Shown: positions 24,586 to 34,416, numbered from the stretch's first letter. The stretch is DNA of 64,000 nt from Pyrinomonadaceae bacterium (GCA_014380365.1 JACMJZ010000004.1:124001-188000); one strand, 5' to 3'. A program made the numbers and translations. Notes: generated from the sequence alone by a model not told the origin.

Positions 24586-25008
24586 ATGAGCAATGCGGAT
24601 TCAAAGGCGACTGTGCAGCTAATAGCCGATAATCTCTTTTCTGTCACAACGCCTTCAGGACACTCGATAACGCTGGATACTGATCACGAGCGCAACTCCG
24701 CGCCCACCCCGATGGAACTACTGTTGGTAGCCCTCGGTTCCTGCACAGCCGTAGACGTCATTTCGATCCTGCGAAAGAAGCGGCAGGAAGTGACGGACTA
24801 TCGAGTGGAGGTCCGTGGCGAGAGGCGTGAGGAACATCCGCGTAGTTTCAAGCGAATGGAAGTGCATCACATTGTTACCGGGCGTAGTGTTTCAGAGCGA
24901 TCGGTCGCCCAGGCTATCGAGCTCTCCGAGCAAAAATACTGCAGCGTAGCGGCAACCTTGCGACCTACGGCGGCAATCGTTTCAAGCTATGAAATCATCG
25001 AAGGCTAG
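24586..25008 (+). CDS. OsmC-family protein
   Basis: 140 residues with the two OsmC cysteines: C in VALGSCTAVDV (near 55) and C in EQKYCSVAATL (near 121), the pair that reduces organic hydroperoxides. The family motif PTPMELLLVALGSC is clear. Cytoplasmic dimer; the subgroup is YhfA-like rather than Ohr from its short form, a tentative call. CAGGAG lies 9 bp before the ATG. The lytic transglycosylase follows 53 bp later. Confidence 0.92.
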   Translation: MSNADSKATVQLIADNLFSVTTPSGHSITLDTDHERNSAPTPMELLLVALGSCTAVDVISILRKKRQEVTDYRVEVRGERREEHPRSFKRMEVHHIVTGRSVSERSVAQAIELSEQKYCSVAATLRPTAAIVSSYEIIEG

Positions 25009-25061
25009 CGTATTGCCTTTCGTTGAAGGGCCTTAGATAACCGATAAGGGGATTTATTCCA

Positions 25062-26507
25062 GTGAAATCGCGTTCATTATTTCTAATCATACTGCTAGGC
25101 GTGATCACGCTTCCACTGCTGGCCGCCGCAAACAAATTCCTCCCGGCGACGAGTTTCAGCACCCAGTCAAGCAGCGATGCCAGCCTTGCCGCAGTGCGCC
25201 GCGATGATCGATTCGCCCGCAACGCCAAAGGAATCATGACGCGGCTACCACCGGAGGAACACCTTCGTCGCGCCAGTGTCTACCACGTGAATCGCGCGTT
25301 CGAGGAAGCACGCGACCATTGGCAAGCGTTAATAAACTACTACCCTGAAGATCCGCGAGTCGGAGAGGCGATGTTCGGAATTGGCCGGACGAACTATCAG
25401 CAGCGGCGCTATGAAGAGGCTTACAAACATTACGATCGCCTGGCCCGCACTTATCCGGCGACAAAAGAAGGTCGTGAAGGCCTCAACTTCAGCGCGGCTG
25501 CGTTGCTTAGGATGGGAGATGCTTCGGCCGCTGCGGATCGTTACATCCTATACATCCAGCATTACTCCGATGGCGAGCGAATTGAAACGGCCCACCTGAA
25601 TGCAATCGACACATTGAGAGAAGCCGGTCGTCTAAAAGAAGCCGGCAGCTGGGTCGCGCAAACGAGGCAGCGCTTCGCCGGCACGGCGACCGAAACCAAC
25701 GCCTTATTTGGACTGTTGCGCCTCGAGGTTGCCGAGGGCGACTGGAGGCGCGCAGTGTCGACTGCGGACGAACTTCGCGGCAAAACTTTTCAGAAGGGCG
25801 TGGCGACAAGCAAGAGTGAAGTTGCCTACTTGAAAGCGCTCAGTTTGGACCGCGCCGGAAATCGCGACGAAGCGGTGGCGGCGTATCTGGCTGTTCCCGG
25901 CGGAATCGACTCGTACTACGGCTGGCTGGCAACCGACCGTCTGGAAAAGATCGGCGGCGCCAGGCGTTCGCAGGTTGACGAGCGGATAGGCCGCAATAAA
26001 ACCCTGGCGACCGACGCTGCGGACCGTTATCCGGCGCCCTACCGTCAATCGATCATTAGCGCTGCGAAAACGCGCAAGCTCGATCCCCGTCTGGTCCTGG
26101 CTATTATCCGTCAGGAAAGCGATTTTCGTCCCACCGCAAAGTCGCCGGCGGGTGCGCGTGGGTTGTTACAGCTCACAATCGATGCCGCGCACAAATACGC
26201 GCCGAGTGCCGGATTGAAATCGTTGCAGGAAAACCAGCTCTACCAACCCGATATTTCAATCATGGTGGGCAGCGAATATCTGGCAGATCTCTTCAGGCTA
26301 TTCCCGAACCTGCCTGAGGCGGTCGCAGCGTCATACAATGGCGGCGAAGACAACGTTGTGCGCTGGGTGAAACGCGGAAAACACAAGGACCCTGGCGTGT
26401 TCACCGCGGAAGTGGGCTTCGACGAAACCAAAGGCTACGTGCAAAAGGTGATGAACAACTATCGCGTCTACAAACAACTCTACAATGACGATCTGACACG
26501 CAGGTAA
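25062..26507 (+). CDS. Soluble-type lytic transglycosylase (SLT domain with TPR-like repeats)
   Basis: 481 residues starting at a GTG with AAGGGG upstream. An N-terminal signal or anchor helix (residues 6-22) leads to a helical superhelix of TPR-like repeats (about 65-300). The SLT catalytic domain follows with E352 in AIIRQESDFRP, then GARGLLQLT and AASYNGGEDNV, the three family motifs. It cleaves murein glycan strands in the periplasm, forming 1,6-anhydro ends. The architecture is that of Slt70-type enzymes, somewhat shortened. Confidence 0.93.
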   Translation: MKSRSLFLIILLGVITLPLLAAANKFLPATSFSTQSSSDASLAAVRRDDRFARNAKGIMTRLPPEEHLRRASVYHVNRAFEEARDHWQALINYYPEDPRVGEAMFGIGRTNYQQRRYEEAYKHYDRLARTYPATKEGREGLNFSAAALLRMGDASAAADRYILYIQHYSDGERIETAHLNAIDTLREAGRLKEAGSWVAQTRQRFAGTATETNALFGLLRLEVAEGDWRRAVSTADELRGKTFQKGVATSKSEVAYLKALSLDRAGNRDEAVAAYLAVPGGIDSYYGWLATDRLEKIGGARRSQVDERIGRNKTLATDAADRYPAPYRQSIISAAKTRKLDPRLVLAIIRQESDFRPTAKSPAGARGLLQLTIDAAHKYAPSAGLKSLQENQLYQPDISIMVGSEYLADLFRLFPNLPEAVAASYNGGEDNVVRWVKRGKHKDPGVFTAEVGFDETKGYVQKVMNNYRVYKQLYNDDLTRR

Positions 26508-26703
26508 CGGTCTCCGCGCTCCGCCAGCGCTTCAAACGCTCTTCACCCTCAACTCTGTTACGCATCTGAGGTCTTCTATGCACGATATGAGCCCGACTTC
26601 GACTGTCGTCTGAGTTGCGAGCCTGCAAATCAAGCGATCTCGGAACCTGGCCAGCAAGGCATGGGGGTTGCCATCGTCTTTCTAAAGGAGAGATCTACAC
26701 AAT

Positions 26704-27312
26704 ATGAAAATTTACGGAAAAGGGATTGGCGGGGCTCTTTTGTCGCTCGCACTTGTCCTCGGCATATCTACTGCGACAACCGGCACTGCACAGGCGCAGT
26801 ATCGCAATGATGATGGCAATTATCGTCGTGGTGACCGCAGAGATGACCGCAAAGAACGCAAGCAAGAGATGAAACGACGACGACAAGAGGCTCGTCGCGA
26901 AGCTCGCCAAGACAATAACCAGGGTGATTGGAGACGCAACCGCGACAACAATGGACGTTACGGCAACGGACGTAATGGCAATAATGGTCGCGGCATCGGT
27001 GGCTACGGCAATAATGGCCGCTACGGCAATAACGGCGGTTATGGCAACAACGGGGGTTACAATCAGGTTGAGATGGATCGCGGATATCAGCAGGGTTTGA
27101 ACACCGGCGCGAGTGATGGTCAACGTGGGCAGAGTTACAATCCACAGAGATCGCGCCACTTCAAAAACGCCTCATCGCAGGCTTTTCGTCAGGGCTTTGT
27201 TCAGGGATATGACCAGGGCTTTCGGCAGTACAACGGGAATGGAAATCAGCGCAATCGGACGAACAACAGCGGTTGGGGCAATGTTCTCGGCGGCATAATG
27301 GGCCGACCGTGA
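26704..27312 (+). CDS. Secreted Gly/Asn/Arg-rich low-complexity protein
   Basis: 202 residues. AAAGGAGAG lies 10 bp before the ATG. The signal peptide ends at TAQAQ; a strongly basic region follows (residues 40-80), then tandem YGNNG-type repeats (about 95-120), and a C-terminal helical part with a twofold QGxxQGxxxG pattern (RGYQQGLNTGASDGQ; FRQGFVQGYDQGFRQ). Not a named family; it resembles exported adhesive or matrix-like proteins. A perfect terminator follows 25 bp after the stop. Confidence 0.82.
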   Translation: MKIYGKGIGGALLSLALVLGISTATTGTAQAQYRNDDGNYRRGDRRDDRKERKQEMKRRRQEARREARQDNNQGDWRRNRDNNGRYGNGRNGNNGRGIGGYGNNGRYGNNGGYGNNGGYNQVEMDRGYQQGLNTGASDGQRGQSYNPQRSRHFKNASSQAFRQGFVQGYDQGFRQYNGNGNQRNRTNNSGWGNVLGGIMGRP

Positions 27313-27337
27313 GCACTTAGCAAAACTGAATCCCTCA

Positions 27338-27368
27338 ATGCCGCGATTTAACGTCGCGGCATTTTTTT
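27338..27368 (+). terminator. Rho-independent terminator
   Basis: Stem ATGCCGCGA / TCGCGGCAT with a 7-nt loop and a run of six T. It closes the Gly/Asn-rich protein gene. Confidence 0.93.
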
Positions 27369-27394
27369 ATGACCCTGACATCTCCGACAGACGC

Positions 27395-27970
27395 TCACGG
27401 CTTCAGAAGTTCCCTCGGCGCCCACTCATCTCGTTCGGAAACTACAGCCTCAACATCATAGTCGGGAAGAAGTTTATCGACTACCAACCAGCCTTCAAAG
27501 GTACCGGCAGCGCGGCAACCACCGTAGATACGGGTAATCCACAGCGTGTATTTCTTGACAATCTCGTTGCGTGTGACTTTGGCGGTGGCACGGATGAAAC
27601 AATCGCCGTTCACTCGATAGTTCAGCAGTGAGTGCTTGCTGAAATCAACTTTCAGACGCTTTAAGAAGGCGCACCGATCCTTGGCAGAGCGGGACGAATT
27701 TCTGGAGTCTGGTGCGATGAGTTTTCGGAATACGTCTTCGTTGACGACGGGGCTGGCGTCATCAGAGTGGCTGCCACAGTATCCAGAACCGATGTGCCCC
27801 GAGTCGACCTTGTCGATGATAGGGACTGCGACCTCGATAGCTTCTACCGGCGTCCCTTGGCTGTCGGCTGGAGCGCTTTGCGCAATCGCACCATGACTAC
27901 AACACGCCAGGATGATCAGCACGAGCAGGGATGATAGGGCACATGGACAGCTAACGGCAGCATTTTCCAT
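27395..27970 (-). CDS. Exported hypothetical protein (possible lipoprotein)
   Basis: 191 residues. A hydrophobic N-terminus (LSSLLVLIILACCSHG) looks like a signal peptide with a Cys pair that could be lipidated. The mature part has several further cysteines (GYCGS, DRCAF, GDCFI, GGCRA), suggesting disulfides, and ends in a beta-rich domain (TLWITRIYGGCRAAGTFEGW). Not recognised. It is convergent with the Gly/Asn-rich gene across a terminator. Confidence 0.72.
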   Translation of the reverse strand: MENAAVSCPCALSSLLVLIILACCSHGAIAQSAPADSQGTPVEAIEVAVPIIDKVDSGHIGSGYCGSHSDDASPVVNEDVFRKLIAPDSRNSSRSAKDRCAFLKRLKVDFSKHSLLNYRVNGDCFIRATAKVTRNEIVKKYTLWITRIYGGCRAAGTFEGWLVVDKLLPDYDVEAVVSERDEWAPRELLKP

Positions 27971-28158
27971 TTTCAGTTCTTAGTGGTCATGAGTAGTCGT
28001 CGGTCATCAGACAAATACAGACACTCGACTGTTAGGGGAGGCGCCCGCAGGTCACCTTGAACTCGCTAAATCCGCTGACTCCTCGTGCCCAAATGGTGGA
28101 TAATGACCGACAAATGAGAAATCGAAAATGCACGTCTCCGCCCTCGACCCGCTGGACT

Positions 28159-29064
28159 CTACGGCTCGGGGCTGAAGCGTCTGTCTTCAAAGCCTCGCGA
28201 GTCTTCCCGCCTTCGTAACGGATCGGGATGCTCGTAACGACGCGGCAGAATTCCGAGACGCACCAGCGCTGAGTAATATTCATATCGAATCATCACTTCC
28301 GCGGCTGGGCGCGAGTCGAGTTCCATGTTAACCCAGCGCACATCGTTGTGAACGGAGCGGCCGATGCCTGTGGCCGCGTACTCGTCATCAGGTGCGGGAG
28401 CGATCGACCCTTGTCGTTTTGCAGAATTCTGAGTGCTTGCCCCCCCGGAAGGTGACTCGGACCTTTCAAGGGAGCGGTCGGAGCTTCGACTGTCATCCTT
28501 GTAAATCGGATGGGGCGGCGTAATCGGAATTGGAGTGGGGCGGCGTTCACGGAAGAATACGGCGGAGACCACGCCGAGATTTGCAGTCTGTCCCAGTTTT
28601 GCACCATACGAATCGCGCTCAGAAGTGAAGTAGAAGCGACGTGCCCGCTCCGAACTCATTTGCCAACCACCGACTGTGATGGTTCCGTGTGGTTCGATCA
28701 CCCACTTGCTCGCATTCCAGGCGGTCGTACGACGCGCGTCGATCGTGTTGAGGCCATCCACCGACAAGGAGACGGCCACGCGATACGGCAACGGGTTTCG
28801 AATCCTGACCTCGTACTCCGCGCCCTCGCGAGCTTCGACATACTTCCGGCCGCGGGCGAAATACTCCTCAAGCGGGCGTCCGTCGACTAGCAGTTGGACG
28901 TCAAAGCTTCGCTCTACAACTCTCCGTTGCGTCGCCCTGTCGACGTCGACTACGTCCGCCACCATAGATTTGGCCGCGGAGGTCGTGACGTTCAGAACCA
29001 TATGAGCGCAGACCGCTGTTAGCGCCAACCCTGCAAAACTAAGTATTACCAGCGACTTCTTCAT
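28159..29064 (-). CDS. Secreted hypothetical protein
   Basis: 301 residues from the ATG at 29064 (AGGA upstream); the longer frame to 29139 is rejected. After the signal helix comes a beta-sandwich-like domain (FDVQLLVDGRPLEEYFARG to GTITVGGWQMSSERARRFYF), a Pro/Ser-rich linker and a C-terminal helical segment. The tract LLVDGRPLxEY with RNPLPYRVAVSLSVDGLN is reminiscent of secreted envelope-stress proteins in the phylum. No family assigned. Confidence 0.72.
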   Translation of the reverse strand: MKKSLVILSFAGLALTAVCAHMVLNVTTSAAKSMVADVVDVDRATQRRVVERSFDVQLLVDGRPLEEYFARGRKYVEAREGAEYEVRIRNPLPYRVAVSLSVDGLNTIDARRTTAWNASKWVIEPHGTITVGGWQMSSERARRFYFTSERDSYGAKLGQTANLGVVSAVFFRERRPTPIPITPPHPIYKDDSRSSDRSLERSESPSGGASTQNSAKRQGSIAPAPDDEYAATGIGRSVHNDVRWVNMELDSRPAAEVMIRYEYYSALVRLGILPRRYEHPDPLRRREDSRGFEDRRFSPEP

Positions 29065-29259
29065 GATGCTGTCCTCCACCAAAAATACCCTTTGAGCCGG
29101 TAGAGGAACGGTCGAGCCTGCTGGTTCTTGCAGAAACAATGACGAGTTCAGGCGGCTGAATCGTATTAGTTGAGTAAAATGGGGATGGAGGCTACAATCA
29201 ACGCCACTTTTTAAACTGCGGTTTGCAATTAATTTTAAGTAGGTTGTTTAGGGGTGCCT

Positions 29260-29913
29260 ATGGAATATGTTTTGACCGGGACGAAGACTGAGGCTCGCGC
29301 CGGCTCATACTATAACAAGATTGCGGCCTACTATGACTTGACGTTCAAGCTAAACGGCTACGGGCGATCACTCAATCAGTACTTCGACAATCATCCTCTG
29401 CCCATTTCGCGCGGCGCAAAAATCCTTGACGCCGGATGCGGCACGGGCTTGCTCACCCTAGCGCTGATGCGGGCAATACATTTTCCGGTGAACATCACTG
29501 CGCTCGACCTGTCCGCCACCTCCATCAGCGCCGCCAGAAAGGCAGTTGCAGAAAGTCCAGGCCGCACGCGCGACGTAACGTTCGCGGAAGGAAATCTGTT
29601 GTCGCTTCCCTTCTCCGACAATTCCCTGGATCTTGTCGTCACCAGCGGCGCCCTCGAATATGTCCCGCTTGGCGAGGGCATGACTGAGATCGCAAGAGTA
29701 ATTGCACCCGGCGGCCACCTGCTGCACATCCCCTGCCGGCGAGCGTCACTGACAACGACCTTCCTCGAAATCCTATTTCGCTTCAAAGCGCATCCGCGTG
29801 ACGAAATTCTTAGTCACACTGCCCAACACTTCCGCATGGTTCACGAATATCGCTTCCCAATTCCGCAAGTGATTGGCTGGAGCAAGACAGCCATCCTCGC
29901 CCAAAAGCCTTAG
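29260..29913 (+). CDS. Class I SAM-dependent methyltransferase
   Basis: 217 residues from the ATG at 29260 (AGGGG upstream); a GTG at 29254 is equally possible. Rossmann-type SAM-binding motif I is ILDAGCGTGLLTLAL, motif II is the acidic ITALDLS, and post-motif residues VTSGALEYVPLGEG follow, as in UbiE/MenG-like small-molecule methyltransferases. The substrate is unknown. Monocistronic. Confidence 0.9.
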   Translation: MEYVLTGTKTEARAGSYYNKIAAYYDLTFKLNGYGRSLNQYFDNHPLPISRGAKILDAGCGTGLLTLALMRAIHFPVNITALDLSATSISAARKAVAESPGRTRDVTFAEGNLLSLPFSDNSLDLVVTSGALEYVPLGEGMTEIARVIAPGGHLLHIPCRRASLTTTFLEILFRFKAHPRDEILSHTAQHFRMVHEYRFPIPQVIGWSKTAILAQKP

Positions 29914-29988
29914 ATCCAGAGGTCAGCTGAACTTCAAGCATAGGACCGAACCTCCCATTCCTGACTTCTGACTTCTGATTTCTGACCT

Positions 29989-30759
29989 CTATTCCCGGTA
30001 TGAAGGATCGATACGATCAAGCTTACGGACTAAGCCTGGCCAGGCCAGTTGCGCGCCTTGTCCAACCGTTACCGCGTCGAGTTGTGAAGCGACGCCTTCC
30101 ACTATGGGCTGAGGCACAGGGAGTAGCGTGGCGCCTCCCGACTGCGCCAGTATCTGAATCCTGCACGCACTTTCGAGGATGTACATGGAAAGAAACGCCT
30201 CAGCCGGAGTTTTACCAACCGTCAGCAATCCGTGATTTCTAAGAATCATGAAGCCCTTGTTTCCCAAGTCCTCAACCAGTCGCGCCTTCTCGTCCTCGTT
30301 CAGGGCCAGACCTTCGTAGTTGTGGTAGGCCACTGAAGCCAGGGCAAAGAGTGACTGCTGTGAAATGGGAAGTAAGCCGTCTGCTTGAGCGGATACAGCG
30401 ATTCCGTAGTCAGTGTGCAAATGAATAACGCAGAGCGCGTCTTCGCGAGCCGCATGTACGGCGCTATGAATCGTGAAGCCCGCCGGATTTATGAAATACG
30501 ATGACGGCATCACTATCTGGCCTTCCAGATCTACTTTGACCAGACTCGACGCGGTGATCTCTTCAAACATCATCCCGTAAGGATTGATCAGAAAATGATG
30601 TCCTGGGCCCGGCACGCGCGCGGACAAATGAGTGAAGATGAGATCGTCCCAACCGTAATGCGCCACGAGACGATAGGCTGCCGCGAGATCGACCCGCGCC
30701 TGCCATTCCTCTTTAGATACCTGGTTACGGACCGTTGCTGTTTCTTGTCTGGTGCTCAT
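29989..30759 (-). CDS. Class II aldolase/adducin-family protein
   Basis: 256 residues from the ATG at 30759, with GGAGGA 5 bp upstream. Motifs of the family: FTHLSARVPG, FLINPYGMMFEEIT, the zinc-ligand histidines in VIHLHTDYG, and LRNHGLLTVG. It could be an aldolase acting on fuculose- or ribulose-phosphate-like sugars, or an adducin-like non-catalytic member; the metal ligands argue for an enzyme. Confidence 0.9.
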   Translation of the reverse strand: MSTRQETATVRNQVSKEEWQARVDLAAAYRLVAHYGWDDLIFTHLSARVPGPGHHFLINPYGMMFEEITASSLVKVDLEGQIVMPSSYFINPAGFTIHSAVHAAREDALCVIHLHTDYGIAVSAQADGLLPISQQSLFALASVAYHNYEGLALNEDEKARLVEDLGNKGFMILRNHGLLTVGKTPAEAFLSMYILESACRIQILAQSGGATLLPVPQPIVEGVASQLDAVTVGQGAQLAWPGLVRKLDRIDPSYRE

Positions 30760-30905
30760 AAGTTTCCTCCGAAATGCCGACTGTAGGCGAGGTTGTGCGG
30801 AAGGTCTCAATTTCCACTTGCATACCTAACCGAGTATTGACAGGAACTCCGTAAACTGCGAGAGTCTCGAAGCATCCCAAATCTCCGACTCACAAAGGAG
30901 GACCT

Positions 30906-31340
30906 ATGAACTACAGAGAAACTAGTTGGAAGGCGTTTTTTGTAACGGGCATAATACTGCTCTCGCTGGCGGCATTATCATTTGGAACCAGTGCGGTGGC
31001 GGCCGGACATTCCGTAACCAATATCACTCTCGATCCTCCCACACCCAACATCCTGGTTCACAACCAGAAAGTGACGATCTCCTTCTCTTACGCGACTACC
31101 CAACCCGGCGGAGTGCGTATCTTTGCACGTCCGTTCACTGGTGGCGCGGCGACGCCGCATTATGCGGCCAGCGCGGCCCAGGTGTCTCCGAGTGGGAGCG
31201 GGACGGGCAGTCAGTTCTTTACGATTACTTCAGGTGATGTCACCGTGGACCGCATCCGAATCCAGATGTGGAACGCTAACCAGACTGTCCTTCTGTTTCA
31301 GGCTTTTCTCCCGGTGAACTACCAATTCAGAGCCCCGTAA
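30906..31340 (+). CDS. Secreted single-domain beta protein
   Basis: 144 residues with AAAGGAGG 5 bp before the ATG. The signal peptide ends near AVAAG; the mature ~110 residues are a predicted beta-sandwich (VTNITLDPPTPNILVHNQKV, then RIQMWNANQTVLLFQAF). Not recognised; the fold looks Ig-like. Monocistronic. Confidence 0.72.
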   Translation: MNYRETSWKAFFVTGIILLSLAALSFGTSAVAAGHSVTNITLDPPTPNILVHNQKVTISFSYATTQPGGVRIFARPFTGGAATPHYAASAAQVSPSGSGTGSQFFTITSGDVTVDRIRIQMWNANQTVLLFQAFLPVNYQFRAP

Positions 31341-31367
31341 AGGGCAATCCGTAATCGGATTGATCAC

Positions 31368-32546
31368 TCACTCTATCGGTTTCAATCTCATGATCCGATC
31401 GTCATCGGCCGCGGGCGAACCGCGGCCGTCTTTATTTGATGTCGAAAAATAGAGAAACCCGTCAGGGCCCTCGACGACTTCGCGAATGCGACCGTACTTT
31501 CCGTCCAGTAGATTCTCCTGAACGACCACACGCCTTCCGTCTAAAACTATGCGAATCAGGCGCGTACCCTTCAAGCAACCAAAGAAGAAGTTGCCGCGAA
31601 ACTGTGGAAAAACAGATCCGCGATAGAAGGCGCCACTGGCCGGCGCGCATGCCGGAGTGTATTCCAGCAGCGGCGGCTCCATTCCAGATCGAGTCTCTTT
31701 GTGATGAATCGCCGGCCAACCGTAGTTTTTGCCCTTCTCCACGATGTTCACTTCGTCACCGCCGCCGGGGCCATCGAATCCGGATGGGCCATGTTCGGTT
31801 TGAAATATCAAGTTCGTTCCCGGCTGAAAATCAAGCCCTTGCGCGTTGCGATGCCCGTAAGACCAAATCTCTGACCGTGCATTCGCCCGACCGACAAACG
31901 GATTGTCCTGAGGCACGGTGCCATCGTCATTCACTCGCAGGGTCTTCCCTGCCAGGGAATCAAGCTGCTGCGCCAATGCTCTCTCGGTCGCATCGCCCGT
32001 CGTGACATAAAGCTTACCGTCCGGACCAAAGCGCAGTCGACACCCGGCGTGATATTGCGCCGCCGGAATCGCATCCACGATCACCTTCCGCTCGGCGACC
32101 CCACTCGGTGTTTCCGTATAACGAACCACACGCACGCGCTGTCCATCACTCTTGTAGGCGTAGGAGAGATATAGGAAGTGGTTTGTCGCAAACTGCGGAT
32201 GCAAAGCAATGCTCATCAACCCGCTTTCGCCGCTGGGTTCGACGTCATCGACGGTGAGGAGTGGCGCTGGCCGAAGCTTGCCGTTTTCGTAAACTCGCAC
32301 GCGGCCGGGGCGTTCAGTAAGAAACATCCGCCCGTCCGGCGCCCAAACAATTGACCAGGGGACTTCCAGGCCACCGATCACCGTTTGGACGCTGAAACTA
32401 ACACTGGGTTGCTGTTGCGTTTGTCCCTGGACTGACTTGGCCGCCGTTGATTCCACTTCGCCCGCCCCACGGCCCGGCGGCGGCTGTCCACACGCCAATA
32501 CCAGCGACGTGAACGAACAGATTATGGCTATTAAGAATCGGTTCAT
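31368..32546 (-). CDS. PQQ-dependent sugar dehydrogenase-like lipoprotein
   Basis: 392 residues from the ATG at 32546 (the ATG at 32561 is an alternative). A lipobox (SLVLACG) shows a membrane-anchored lipoprotein. The six-bladed propeller of soluble glucose/sorbosone dehydrogenases follows: EVPWSIVWAPDGRMFLTERPGRVRVYE at the start (shortened), SGLMSIALHPQFATN, GCRLRFGPDGKLYVTTGD, and GHRNAQGLDFQPG with the His of the active site. It oxidises aldose-type substrates in the periplasm with PQQ. Confidence 0.92.
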   Translation of the reverse strand: MNRFLIAIICSFTSLVLACGQPPPGRGAGEVESTAAKSVQGQTQQQPSVSFSVQTVIGGLEVPWSIVWAPDGRMFLTERPGRVRVYENGKLRPAPLLTVDDVEPSGESGLMSIALHPQFATNHFLYLSYAYKSDGQRVRVVRYTETPSGVAERKVIVDAIPAAQYHAGCRLRFGPDGKLYVTTGDATERALAQQLDSLAGKTLRVNDDGTVPQDNPFVGRANARSEIWSYGHRNAQGLDFQPGTNLIFQTEHGPSGFDGPGGGDEVNIVEKGKNYGWPAIHHKETRSGMEPPLLEYTPACAPASGAFYRGSVFPQFRGNFFFGCLKGTRLIRIVLDGRRVVVQENLLDGKYGRIREVVEGPDGFLYFSTSNKDGRGSPAADDDRIMRLKPIE

Positions 32547-32593
32547 CCTGGTAGTTTCCATCTGACAGAAAAACGATCCAGAAATCACACAAA

Positions 32594-32642
32594 CTAACAC
32601 CGAAGAGCGCTTGGTGTCATTTCGTGGAATTTCGTGGATCGC
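32594..32642. repeat. Dispersed repeat, CCACGAA family (copy 1)
   Basis: Contains TTCGTGGAATTTCGTGGATCG. Related to 35545-35582 and 43611-43680. It is imperfectly palindromic and lies upstream of the sugar dehydrogenase gene. Confidence 0.45.
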
Positions 32643-32692
32643 TTCCCTTTTGTTTCGACGATGGGCCACGCTGCTTAATCCAGTGGGCCGCA

Positions 32693-33118
32693 TCAATGCT
32701 GGATGTATTCGTGAAGCAGCTTGATCTCATCGCCCTGCTCGCCCAGCTCGACGCGCATCAGATCGCGCATGGACAGCATCCCTACCCAACGTTCGCCATC
32801 GACCACTGGCAAGTGGCGCGTGCCGATCTGTTCCATTCGTTCCAGAGCCTGATGCGGAGTCTCGTCGCAGTTAATCACCGCTCGCAATTCGCTCGTAACG
32901 TCGCCGACTCTTACCGCTGCCGGATCGCGCTTCAGCACCACCACGCGCCTTAGCACATCGCGCTCGGAGATCACGCCCAATAGTTTTCCGTTGTCGTCAA
33001 CCACGCAAACGGCGCCGACGTTGCGCGCTGCCATAAACTCCGCCGCATCCTGGACCGTGGCCGACGCGTTCATTGAGTAAGGCTCACGATCGCGAATAAC
33101 GTGTCGGATTAGCATCAT
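32693..33118 (-). CDS. CBS-domain pair protein
   Basis: 141 residues from the ATG at 33118, with GGAGG 6 bp upstream; the frame upstream is open but runs through repeat DNA. Two CBS motifs: VQDAAEFMAARNVGAVCVVDDNG and PHQALERMEQIGTRHLPVVDG (both shortened), each followed by the LGVISERDVL / VGMLSMRDLM strand-helix. It binds adenosyl ligands in the cytoplasm and regulates an unknown partner. Confidence 0.9.
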   Translation of the reverse strand: MMLIRHVIRDREPYSMNASATVQDAAEFMAARNVGAVCVVDDNGKLLGVISERDVLRRVVVLKRDPAAVRVGDVTSELRAVINCDETPHQALERMEQIGTRHLPVVDGERWVGMLSMRDLMRVELGEQGDEIKLLHEYIQH

Positions 33119-33198
33119 GGGGAGCCTCCTAAAGACGTGCTGTGATGTTTGATTGCGCTGCCTATTATAGATAAAGCAGGAGGGTCTGTCTCTATAAT

Positions 33199-33223
33199 CG
33201 TAACGCAAACTGTTAGTTTGCGT
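33199..33223. repeat. Dispersed palindromic repeat, ACGCAAACTGTTAGTTTGCG family (copy 1)
   Basis: Contains the palindrome-like core CGCAAACTGTTAGTTTGCG, shared with both arms of 53356-53430. A decayed second arm (CACGCAAACTATCAATTACG) follows about 75 bp later. Confidence 0.6.
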
Positions 33224-33319
33224 GCCGCAACCGGGAACCCTGGCCATTGCTATTACAAGAGGGAAATTCTGCTCACCGTCCCCAAGCTGGCGGCCACGCA
33301 AACTATCAATTACGTTTCA

Positions 33320-34339
33320 TCAACTGAAAAGGCTGGCTTGCGCCGTTGGCCGGCGAAATGTGCTTTCACGTCTAGCGACGCGTTTGTTAGTGCGATTAAA
33401 GCCCAGGCGCTCAGAATGAATCTTGAATAGCCGCTCGATCGCGGCCCAGTATTCGCCCTTTCCACGCATTCGTTCACCAAAGACACTCGAATTTAACTTC
33501 CCGTCCCGGGCCTCGAGAATTCGATTCATCACCCGGTCGGCTTTAGTCGGAAGTTTTTCCCGCAGCCGCTCTTCAAAATACGGCGCGACGCTGCCGGGCA
33601 ACCGAAGCATGTTTATAAACGCGAGCGTTGCGCCTGCTTCTTTGGCGCGTTTCAGCAGCACGGGCAGGTCGGTGCTAAGCCCGGGGATAACCGGCGCGAT
33701 TCCGATGCCGACGGTGATCCCCGCAGCGGCCAGGTCGGACATGGCATGAAACCGCGCCTCCGGCAACGGCGCAAATGGCTCCACGGCACGTGCGGTCGCG
33801 TTGTCTGTGAATGGAATCGTGAAAAACACGCCGAGCCTGGCTTCCTTCGCGAGTTCCTTTAAGACGTCGATGTCCCTGCGAATGAGCGCAGACTTGGTAA
33901 TTATCCCGATGGGTTGACGAAACTCAACGCAAACCTCCAAACACTGCCGCGTGAGTTTGTAATGAGCTTCGAGGGGGATATACGGATCGGAGGTGAACGA
34001 AAAGACAATTTCATCACCCTTCCAACCAGGCCTCATCAACTCTTTTCGCAGCAATTCCGGTGCTTTAACTTTTGCCACGATCTTGCGATCGAAATCTGTA
34101 CCCGCGCCGTAGCCCAGGTATTCATGAGTCGGCCGGCTAAAGCAGTAAGTGCAGCCATGAATGCAACCGCGATAGCAGTTTACGGTGTAGTCGAAGCCCA
34201 CGTCGGGGCTGTCGTTGTGGGTGATGATGCGGCGCGTCTCAGTTTCTTCGAAGACTTCGAGTTTGGCTTGGGGCGGTTCGCCCAGCCATTCAACTGAGTG
34301 CGTGAGCCAGGGGTTGGGAGGATTCACTATGTAGCGCAT
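33320..34339 (-). CDS. Radical SAM protein (SPL/PA0069-like)
   Basis: 339 residues. The radical SAM cluster motif is C59-x3-C63-x2-C66, with an extra C55 ([16 protein letters not shown]). The surrounding pattern [14 protein letters not shown] and [15 protein letters not shown] are those of the PA0069 / spore-photoproduct-lyase-like family. A DNA- or nucleic-acid-directed role is typical of relatives; the reaction here is unknown. Confidence 0.9.
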   Translation of the reverse strand: MRYIVNPPNPWLTHSVEWLGEPPQAKLEVFEETETRRIITHNDSPDVGFDYTVNCYRGCIHGCTYCFSRPTHEYLGYGAGTDFDRKIVAKVKAPELLRKELMRPGWKGDEIVFSFTSDPYIPLEAHYKLTRQCLEVCVEFRQPIGIITKSALIRRDIDVLKELAKEARLGVFFTIPFTDNATARAVEPFAPLPEARFHAMSDLAAAGITVGIGIAPVIPGLSTDLPVLLKRAKEAGATLAFINMLRLPGSVAPYFEERLREKLPTKADRVMNRILEARDGKLNSSVFGERMRGKGEYWAAIERLFKIHSERLGFNRTNKRVARRESTFRRPTAQASLFS

Positions 34340-34416
34340 GGGTGGAAGCGTGTCCTATCGATGAAACAAAGCGTACCACGCGCAAAACTATTTGGCGAGC
34401 GATGGCGGATAGGATT

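Noticed and set aside
26695-27159. Long minus-strand frame rich in Ala/Ile/Val opposite the Gly/Asn-rich gene
   Set aside because: It is the complement of simple repeats (GGC AAT-type codons read backwards), without a ribosome site; the plus-strand gene has signal peptide, ribosome site and terminator.
31436-32005. 189-residue plus-strand frame in the sugar dehydrogenase
   Set aside because: Arg/Pro-rich shadow of a conserved propeller gene.
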